From the NCBI GenBank assembly GCA_019648995.1, contig BLXT01003182.1, positions 186,682 through 221,472 on the forward strand: 34,791 bases of DNA, in the 5' to 3' direction. Both the position numbers and the translations under genes were made by a program. The notes beneath the pieces are model-generated. The model saw nothing but the letters and a program-made list of their open reading frames with translations, did no database searches and was not told where the DNA came from. Below, piece by piece: positions 22,301-32,200 of this stretch (position 1 is the first letter of the stretch; each line of letters starts with the position of its first letter). Origin of the DNA: Plakobranchus ocellatus (lineage: Eukaryota > Mollusca > Gastropoda > Plakobranchidae).

Positions 22301-22561
22301 TAATTATGGATCCTTAAAGTAATGGTGCACATACAGCTAAATGATGTCTTGAATTTTTTTAAATACGTACAACAAGCCACAGTATTTGGTTTGTATCACT
22401 TTGCCTTTGCAGCTATGTTTTTTTTTCTTTTTTTTTTCTCGTTATTTTTGAGTGTAAATATATATATATATAGCTTGCAAAGGTCTCAGTGCTACATATT
22501 TCTTACTGTGCTTTTTTGTGCTCGTAAAACTTTTTAAAACAAACAAAAAAAAATAAATAAA
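19346..22561 (+). other. CNOT3: Presumed CNOT3 3' UTR and downstream flank with candidate poly(A) signals
   Basis: No coding exon follows the TAG at 19343-19345. AATAAA hexamers on this strand occur at 21052-21057, 21233-21238 and 22552-22561 (two overlapping); which is used cannot be told from sequence. The stretch also holds a poly-G run near 20273-20284, a CAATATATATATAT tract near 20119 and the LINE-tail remnant at about 20935-21060. Confidence 0.5.
20935..21060 (-). mobile_element. LINE 3'-tail remnant (second copy)
   Basis: On the + strand, TTCCCTGTCCGGAAC, TTCCTCCGCTCAAACCTGTT and AACCATATAAAGTTGTTGTT parallel TTCCTTGCCTGGAAC, TTCCTCCACTGAAATCTATT and AACCTCATAAAGTTGTTGTT in the LINE fragment at 25645-26070, in the same order and orientation. 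Only the very end of the reverse-transcriptase ORF (minus strand) would be represented. If CNOT3 uses a distal poly(A) site, this lies in its 3' UTR. Confidence 0.6.
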
Positions 22562-22777
22562 TGAAGAAAAAAATGTCTACCGTACAAAATGTGAAAACGT
22601 CTTCCTTTTGCCTCTTCTTTACATATGGATTTGTTTTGTGTGACTTAAAAAAGTATTTGTTTTGTAAGTCCTTGTGAGGTGCACATAAATAGAGTAACAT
22701 AGGAAAGGAGTCAGGAGATCAAAGGTGGAAGAATGAGAAGAAAGGGGTGGTGGGTGACAGTTTCATTTTTTTTTTTT

Positions 22778-22806
22778 NNNNNNNNNNNNNNNNNNNNNNN
22801 NNNNNN
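22778..22806. other. Assembly gap (29 N) in a T homopolymer
   Basis: Unknown bases flanked on both sides by T runs, consistent with an unresolved homopolymer. True length unknown. Confidence 0.95.
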
Positions 22807-23078
22807 TTTTTTTTAAGGTAAGCAGGTGATTGATAACTTTTGATAACTTTATACATTGTACATGTATATAATTGACTAATTGCTCTCAGGGAAATGGTGC
22901 TTTTCTTATTCATAATATCTTGTTATTACTACTAAATAGTAGTGTTAATTTCTTGCAATCATTGGCATATGCCGATACATCCATAAGGTATTGCTTTTTT
23001 TAGATTTCCAAACTTGGTAGCTATGTATATGTAATATCATCATATTCACGAATTCACATGTTTTCATCAATCCTTTTC

Positions 23079-23084
23079 TTTATT
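23079..23084 (-). promoter_or_regulatory. Candidate poly(A) signal for the dehydrogenase gene
   Basis: TTTATT on the + strand, AATAAA on the minus strand, about 155 nt downstream of the dehydrogenase stop codon. A plausible spacing for a short 3' UTR, not proven. Confidence 0.45.
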
Positions 23085-23237
23085 AAATGCAACATTTAAA
23101 GCAATGCTAATCACATTCATTGAAATGATCACAAAAGGATTAGAAAGAAATGCTTTAACAGTATAACTTCAATTGTGCACTTTTGCAGTTGTCAACAGGT
23201 CCAAAATCTGGTTTGTGTCATTGACTGTTGCCTACCC

Positions 23238-23279
23238 TTAGGGAATTTGTTCAGTAGATCTAATGAGGACATCATGGAC
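23238..23279 (-). CDS. SDR terminal exon (42 nt)
   Basis: Minus-strand acceptor TTCATTTTAG followed by VHDVLIRSTEQIP and TAA. The match to the GDIQMRPTEQVT C-terminus of DHRS11 and the correct phase make this a good candidate, although the polypyrimidine tract is weak. Pro of the usual RPTEQ is Ser here. Confidence 0.83.
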   Translation of the reverse strand, partial: VHDVLIRSTEQIP

Positions 23280-26200
23280 CTAAAATGAATAATATGTTTT
23301 GAATATAATACACAGTCACATTCAAATTCATGTGGCAAAAATCGAAAAAAGAAAATTTAACGTAGTAGTAATATGCATATTGTAAAATGGAATGAAACTT
23401 AGAAAGTTTTGTATGTAAAATACTGGGACATTTTAAGCAAAACAGGCAAAGACCTGAATGAACGTTCTTGCTCAGGGTTTAACTGAAGTTAGCTGGGCAG
23501 GGCCAGCTTGTACAGAAGTTGAGCGGATTTTTAAATTGAATGGGAACAGCCTGATATATTTCCATTTACTATTTTAAATAAATCTTTTTTTTTTTAGAAA
23601 TCAGTTTTTTAAAAAGTTTTGGATAACAATAAAAATGGATAGCAACATCCAACAACGTTGCCTAGAAACCAAAAACAAAGAACTAAGGCTTTTACATCTG
23701 TGGCTTGAAAAAAAAGAATGCTTCTCTTCCTCTAATATGAAGTTTTCTCTTTCGTTTTTTCTGATATTCGTATTTCATTTGATCGTCAGTTGTTGAGCAA
23801 TTTATTTGAATGGTTAGACAAAGATATTTTAAGGGGTTTGACATTGAGATGAACAATAATAATTACATGTATTATTGTGATATAGGTGGGCTGTTGGGAA
23901 TAAGAGAGGAAAGACTGATATATAGCATGATGCAATTAACTTTACAGTTCACAGTACCAAAACCATTTATAAGATAACGCAGAGACAATAATACACACTA
24001 TTAATTAAGATAAATGCTGATTCAGATTAGGGTATTAAATGATGACAAAATGCAATTGTATTTCTACTGTGCCGCAGTTCCCTAACAGTAACACTTGGAC
24101 AGTACAAGTCTTCTTGGAATACAATACATAATGCATAGCATGAAAGTAAAAGAGATCAGAAATACAAAAAAATCTCACTTTGTCTTTGTCCCTAAAAAAA
24201 AAAAAAACGTATATTGTAACACAATTTTTAAATCATCAGTGTTATATGGGAAGGTGCCTATAAATAAAGAAATTCCTAGTCCTTTTTTGTATCTTCTTGT
24301 AGTAAAATACGACCCAATATATTACATGTACACAATTAATATAAGATATTTTTGACTGTGGGATGACTGGACATAGCATTAGCAGGGTGACGAGGGAGGT
24401 AGGAAAGCTGGAAATTGGTCGGGAAAGGGCATTCTTAGACCAGAAGAATGGAAATTTTGGTAGAAAACTTGTCCGCACACTATTAAAATCTTTCGCTTCG
24501 TTTTAACCAACAAAATAGTTAGAGGTCTTGAAACGGACTTAGTTTTATTGCACAAGTCATTGAACTTGGATAACTTTTAACAGCTTCAATCAGAATTTGA
24601 ATCAATCATTAAATTACCACTACCTGACAGTGAACTTAATAAGTGACTTATTAAGTCTGCTTTAGACTGAGCAGCAGTTTCAAATCTATCTAGCCATCAG
24701 ACGAAGCGTTTATACACGTGACGTAGCCTTACTTTATTTCAGTGGCTTACAAAACGCTGAATATTCAGCTGGGCTGTAGTGTTAGAAAAAGGCCTACATG
24801 CACCCGAGGCTCACGGTGCATAAAGTTCTACTTCAAGTTTATTGGTTGATACTATAAAAAATATAATACAACACTCCACTTGAGTTTATAGTCTTGAATT
24901 AACAGGCTTTTATGTCGATTTTTTAAAATCCTGTGATTACTCATTCACAATATACATGTATATATAGATATATATGCTCATTCAGGCTCAATGCCAGCAA
25001 TTACATTGGAGTGAAAAAAAAAAAGGGATCATGAAACCAATTGAAAGCCTTTATCCACGTCTCACAGAATCAAATTATTCTATGTGCCGGTATTGAAATA
25101 TACGTATGTACCTGAACATGAGGTGGCTGGCTCAAAATGTAGACCACAGCCTTAGCAATGTCTTGTGCTTCCAGGAACTGGAGATTAAAAAGAATAAATG
25201 AGAGTGAGAAAGAAGACAAAATAGTTGCGCTTAAAACTCTCATAAGAGGGGAAAAAATAAGGCTGTGAATTGTGGTGTCGATTTTAATAAATCGAGAGAA
25301 AAAATATCGGAAAGGAGGGGCAGGGGAGAAGACGATACGCATGTGTTTTGGCCGGTATTTTTTTTATTATTAATCTATTATTATTTATAAATTTACATGT
25401 ATTTACTTTTTTTAAAATCTCACTACCTTAGTGGGATTAGATCGATATACAATGTATTAGGTAACACAAAAAATAATCTATTATTTTCTCATTAGACTTG
25501 AAACGACTCGAAAACAACTTGTGTGTAACTTAACTATGAATAGAAAAAACAGAAGAGCAAATCATAGTTTCCTTTTAGCACCATTTAAAAAAAATATTCA
25601 TAAAAAGACGACAGGTTGCGGATTTTTAATGTCAACATAAATCCTCTTCTTCTTCAGGTTCCTTGCCTGGAACAGACATTGGCGATCATTTTCCTCCACT
25701 GAAATCTATTCTCACTTAACCTCATAAAGTTGTTGTTACCCCTGCCTATTGCCCATAGATTTTCAATAAAAGTTATTCTTTGTCTACCTCTACTGCATTC
25801 GCCTCCAATCTTTCCAGTGATTGATAAGTGTTCTACATCCTTGTGTCGGCAAATATGGCCTAAAAAACTCTAATCTAATTGTCTCTGTCTTATGGTTTTA
25901 ATTAGTGATCGCTCAAGATTAGTCTCTTTCAGTTCCAATTCATTGGACTTGTTCTCTGTCCATGGTATCCTCATCATTCTTCTGATAAACCACATTTCTA
26001 CTGCTTCTCTGTTTCCTTGTTTATTGTCCAACACTCTCTACCATACAAAAGAACTGACAACATAAATAATGGCTGAAAATACCTTCCTCTCCGACAAATA
26101 TTTTCGTCCCTCCTCTTCGTCTTTAGGAAACAATTTTAGAAAAATGTCGGTTTCAACAACACCTGGGCTTATGGCCTGTGAAAGAGCGGCGATGGTTGTT

Positions 26201-29200
26201 AGTTTGAAAAAAAAAAAGGGAAGGAACAATACCGTAACTAAATGCTTAAATTACAGGGACATAAGTTTAGTTTAATATCTCTGATCCAAGCATACTTGAG
26301 GGGTTTTTAAACACAATAGACGAAGATTCCAATTTCTATATTTATGTGGTGTTCAATTATGTAGTACTAGTGGGGAGTAGAGAGCTGAGTCCAGCAAAAT
26401 TCTCCTTTGAATTGAGTCAAATGAAACAATTCTTTAAAAAGTTAGAGACTATAGCATACTTGTACAGGAATTTATCATTTTGATCTAGAAAAAAAAATGT
26501 TTTCCCTGCGATGGAAAAACCATTCTTCTCCCTCACCAACAAAACAAAGGTAACAGACTAACACCGGCAGGTGGAAAGGTAATGTTCTCGTGTTTCTGGT
26601 ACTGAGACGGTATCATCATGTCTGACTACCTGAAAGCTTGAAAAACAGTTGCAGGAAACTACTACTCGGAGTTTGCTGACAGTGATAAAAGTGTGGTCCG
26701 ATTTCGTGAGAAAAGGGCGAGGAAAACTTTATAGCAGGGTCCCCCTCCTATTGCATGACAAGTCACAAAGTCCCTGCCCGCACAGAGCACAGCCAGAAGT
26801 CTTCGCCTTTTTCTCAGAACAGCGCGGCCTTGAAATCCTGGCATACTCAGCATATTCACCAAACCTAGACCCCCTCAGACTTTCCTCTGTTTCCTTACTT
26901 TTAAAAAATCATTAAAAGGTGTCGTTTCCACGACAAAGAGGACGCAATTAAAGCTTTTGAGACTGGGTAGGGGCCCATTCGGGCTAATTTTTCTCTCAAT
27001 GGCTTTTGAAGATCAAAGAGAGGTGGGAGAAATGTATTACTCTATACATGACCATAAAGAAAACTAAACTAAAACTATGTGTGGGAAGTTACAAAGTCAG
27101 TGCTTAATATCTATCTGTGTCTTTATTGACATAAGTTTTCTGTCATCCTTAGGCTATGTGTGGGAAGTTACAAAGTCAGTGCTTAATATCTATTTGTGTC
27201 TTTATTGACATAAGTTTTCTGTCATCCTTAGGCAATCGGCCTCTACACAAGCCTAAAAAGTTCATTTAAGTGGTACATGTAATATTATTAGGAACCCTTA
27301 CCCGTGTGCGTTAAATTCTACTGAAGTCAATCACAGGAATGTTTCGTTTGCAGCTATGTATGAATTTCCTTCTCATCTAAAAGAGCATCTAAGACAATCC
27401 TATATCTCGATATATCCATATTACTACTCGAATGGCGCAAATCCTTGCTTTCAGCTGAAGAAGAATTTCTCCTAAAAAAAAAAGTTGAACCTTCCATACA
27501 TTAAACACCTAGAATTCCTACCAATTCAGTCAAAATAATACTGTGAAATCCTTAATGAGGCTACAAAACAAGAGCCCATAAGGCTTGCCTTCAGCCATCG
27601 ACGAGGTTCCCTAAAATTTTAAGATACTGAGAACAAACATCCTGAGAGTCATTGCTCATAGCTCAAAAAGAGATTCGTAGATCCAAAGAAAAACAGCTTA
27701 ATTTATTAAATCCATCTGTTAAAAACAGTGTAACTGTAAAGGACATATTGCTTCCCTACCGATACTCTTATGCGGGAGTCCCTTGCACGCAGTTCCAGAC
27801 GAACTCCTTCAAGAAGAGAGCGTAAGGCGAACTTTGTCACACTATACATGTGCAGTTCCTTGTTTCCCGGTAAAACTCTGTGGCCAGCCATACTGAGATG
27901 AAATTGAAAAAAAAAAGTATCAACTAATAGTTGAAATAAATGCTCGTCAAAAAAAAGAATAAAAAAGAAAACAATAGGATGAAACCAATGCTTTTCTCAC
28001 AGTTTATGAATAGTTTTGTCAAGTCAATCCAGAGTAAAAGAATATCAGCAACCCTGCTCTTTATTGTGCTATGCTTTTTAAAAAATCTCTCCAAATATTT
28101 AAGGACGGAAATTCAGTGGCAATAACAATGATGTCGATGTTACAACCACTTCAACGTGTCAAATTCCCCTTGAAAAATACTTTGGCCTTCGTGGACGCAG
28201 TCAACCCATTCACGAAATTGTATTCTAAGCACTAAGCTACTCTAGCTGCAGAGTTCATTTAATGTATATCATAACTAGAAATACCGGTGAGTATTCACGA
28301 CTTTTTCACAAAGGCCTTTTTAAAATTATAAGTGTTGTCTTAACTTCGAATCAAGATTGAATAAGATAAAAGGCATCGATTGATTACTAGGCCAGTGTTT
28401 TTCGTTTCATAGAAGAGACTTCAGCCTTTATTGATGTTGTTGTTGTTATTTTGAGCTCATCATATTGTGTTCAAGTCCTGCTCATCAAAATGAAGCACTT
28501 CCTTGAAATACTCCCAAATCTTTTTCATAGAATGTGTTCCAGCTCTGAGATCACTGTTTAAAACATTAACTGCCATCATCGAAATGATGATTCTCACCAT
28601 TCTTTACTTTCATTGTAACCCAGTTTTAGAAGGGTGAAAAGTTTTCACCATCATCATTACTATCACTAGTGGCGTCGGTGATGCAAAGGTAGAGTGCCGA
28701 ACTCATGATTAGAAGGTCCAAACCTGTCTATCTTTTATAATACGTATGCATATCTTTACACCTAATAGAAAGCTACTCATGTGAGAGCAAGGCAGCAGAG
28801 AGTCTCCATCGAAGTAACCCCCTCTAACTTCTAAGGCAAATGCTTCGGTCCTGTTCTGATACTCCAGAGGGCCGGGCCTCATCAAGGTCATGACGCCTAT
28901 GGAGAGGCGTCTCTGTGTTACCATTTTTTTCCCTGAAGCTTTTGGATTTTGAACCCACAACCTTTTTTTTTCTCTTCGAACTGTAGTGATTTTTACAAAC
29001 GCTCTAACGATGGTGCCAAGAATGCTTCCAGTAGTTGGTGGAAACTAATTGCTCATGAATAAATGAATAACTGCTCATTCCTTCTACTCTAAATCCACCT
29101 GGGGTTATTTTCAGCAGTCTCAGCTAGAGCTTTAAGAGCTTTGGTTCTTATATATATATATATATATATATATATTCATTTAGCTTTCCCCTTTGCCTCC

Positions 29201-32200
29201 TGTCCATCCTTCTCCCCTTCTTTTGCGTATCACTGTACTCCTTCAAAGAATGTTGCCGTCACTTTCATCCTATTCCTCTTATCTTTACATTTTATCGACT
29301 CAATGTGTCTACCTATTATAAATTATATACTTAGGTGTATGCACCTTAACCTCTTTGTTCCTGTCTACCTACCTACCTGCATATCTACGTCCTTAAATAC
29401 TTATCTGTTTCCTACATATCTATTTACTACATTCCCATCTATTCACCTACAAACCTACCTCCTTAAGAACTTACCTATTTACCTGCTTATCTATGTATCT
29501 ATCTATTTACCATTCTTAAAACACACAGGCTGTGTCGCCACGTCAACCTGCCTGGCTAACTAAGTGCAATTTTGCAGAAACTGAGAGGGAGAAGCTCATA
29601 ATTATACAGGTCGGAAAACAAATCTGTTTTTTTTTTGTTGTTGTTTTTTTTGTGGAGCCATGTATGTAGTAAAACTCTTCAACGCGCTTTCCTAGTTTTT
29701 TTTTTTTTTTATTGATTATGTCTGTTATGATTGCTGAACTGCTTTCTGAATTCGCTTGGAGTGCTTTTTCGAGCCAGTGGGATTTAGTCGATGATCGTGT
29801 GTCTTTTTTTTTTTACCTCTGTCTCCATTTCTCTCTAATCTCAATCTTTTCTTTCCAGTTTAGGTAAGACGAGGTAGTTATTTCAGGCCCTTAATTTTTC
29901 TTGTCCTATTTCCTCGTCGACTCTCTATTTTATGCCCGTTCTTAGTTGTACTCGAGGGATCTCATTTCTGGATACTCTAGATCTGAAGCTTTGAGCACTG
30001 TACTACGTCTAGTTTTTTTGCCGCCTGTGTACTTCGACCATTCGACCAGTCTCAACTTTGCTGCGCAATATTTTCGTGATATATGCTAAACCGAGGAGGC
30101 ACCCTAGCCATTCCCACGTTTATCATGGCTACTATAGATCTGCTGTGATTTTTAAGAATACAGTATATGATGATTTTAAATTTTTTCAGGAGATCCGATA
30201 ACTGAGTTTTCGTGTAGAAGCCATATAAAATTGTTCTTCAATCTTCTCTCAACTTTAGTATGTTGTTAATTACCTGTCCCTCCAACTTTTCACGCTGTTT
30301 TATATTAAAATCATCAATAGAATGCGCACCATCGTCACGGCTGTATTCTTAAAAATAATGTTGAAATTTGATAGATTATTAAAAATACAGTATGTTTCAT
30401 TTACTGTTTTCTTCGTGATAAATATTCAGAAAATTGCGACACAATCTATTAACAAAAACAGCTGAAATGACTTTTTTTTAGATCAAATCAACGGCAAAAT
30501 TAAGCATATATATCTTAAACCAATACATTTAAAAAAGCGATGTTCATAGTATAGTAAAATAGGATAAATATGCAGTATTGAATATGTAATGTCCCAAAAA
30601 GTCGAGGCCAACTAAGAATTAAATTGTGATTTAATTTTAATACCTTGCGAAATCAGTCATGAAAATGAAATGATTAAAGTCTTTCTAGGGCTTTTGTCAT
30701 CGCAGTTTATGAATTTAAAGTAAAATGACTACAACAAACCATGACATGATGAAGCAAAGAAATAAAAAAAATGATTTATATATCTATTACTTTCAGGTGG
30801 GTAAAGCACTTCTTATTTATAGAAGGTCGAAAGTAGGCCTGTTTGTTATGAGTTTTTATACCTGGATTGTACCAGAATGCGTGTCTTGCTACTTGCCTGA
30901 GATTGAGAGGTACAGTGTGTGATTTTTTTTTCGATCTATAAATTACTGTAGAGATAAGGAGACATCAGGAGTCGGAACAATTTTAAATGTTTGGCCAGGA
31001 CATGTTCTTGTGAATAAAGTAAGAGCTTTGGTTTTTTTTCAATTGGATTCTTATTTCAATGAAGTCAATGTCCTTACATAGCAATTTGCTTGACATAAAC
31101 ATTATACATCCAAGTACACACACTCATACTAAATCAAGAGATAACGTAATCCGATTGTCTCTAAACTACAACGCTTATTCATAATCATTGGCAAGATCCT
31201 TGCTGCACGTGTTCGCGGGCAACTTATTCCAGAACGGCTGCCTTGTTTTTGGTATGAGAGATAGCAATTAGCTGACGATATCATTCTTCTTTGGGTGAAC
31301 ACCTCGTGGTTGTGACGGACTACTTGGTTCAATCTGAGGTTCCCTCTCAACGCCCGCAAAAGATATCTTGAAAAGTAGGTTTTCACGACCTCTTTGAAAG
31401 ATTACCTGGACCATGGATACTAGCTCTGGTCTTTCTGGCAGTCTGTTGGGCGTATGGTGGCTCACACCTGACTGCCAGGCTCGAAAATCTTGAGGTTTCA
31501 TGATCATAGGTATGTACTTTGCCTTCCACAAACAAGACACGAAGTCGTTTAAATCACAAACGTTTCCAAAACGCTTCATTTCACCTTCGATAGTGAATGG
31601 CATCCGACAGTCGACATAAAAGCATGTGCTGGCTCGAAGAATTTCAGACTTATTTTATTTGCTTGTATCTCATCACTGTTCACCAACATGACGAGCATTG
31701 AAATTAAGGTCCAATTCTTATTTTGTCCACTGCAGTTATCTAATCACAACACAATCTCAATCTCGTCCCGCATTCCATCAAAAAGCGATGGAAAGTTGAC
31801 GTAATGTCCTCACCCCTCCCCATGAAATACCTTCGTTCCACAAAACGGTGAAATTCAGCCTGCCTCTGGAGACTGCAGTAAATGGCTCATTGAACTTGTT
31901 AGTCTGCGGGTGAAATAGCCGCTTTTGATTCGTCCATACGAATCAGCATGAGCACTTTTTGGAGATCTGCTGACATGACTAGTTTATCATCCATGGCAAA
32001 GTCTTGTTTGTATTCTTGTCGCGCCTCACGGTATTTCTTCGCTTGTTCAGGTTTATCTCGAATATGTCACCCACTTCTTCACATGTAAAATTTTGTTTGT
32101 GAAGTTCGCTTTTGGAGCATGTTTCACATTGCTCTTGACCTAAAAGGGTCATCGATATGTTCATCGATCTGAAAATCTTGTGAAAGTGGGGTAAGATATT

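Noticed and set aside
22453-22460. Pumilio-type TGTAAATA element in the presumed CNOT3 3' UTR
   Set aside because: One such 8-mer is expected by chance in this AT-rich stretch, and the UTR extent is unknown.
28709-28960. 83-codon minus-strand frame (RRLSIGVMTLMRPGP...)
   Set aside because: Falls on the tRNA-like SINE candidate; better explained as repeat sequence.
29141-29563. 140-codon Tyr/Leu/Thr-rich open frame
   Set aside because: Runs through (TA)n and CTAC-type microsatellites; composition explained by the repeats.
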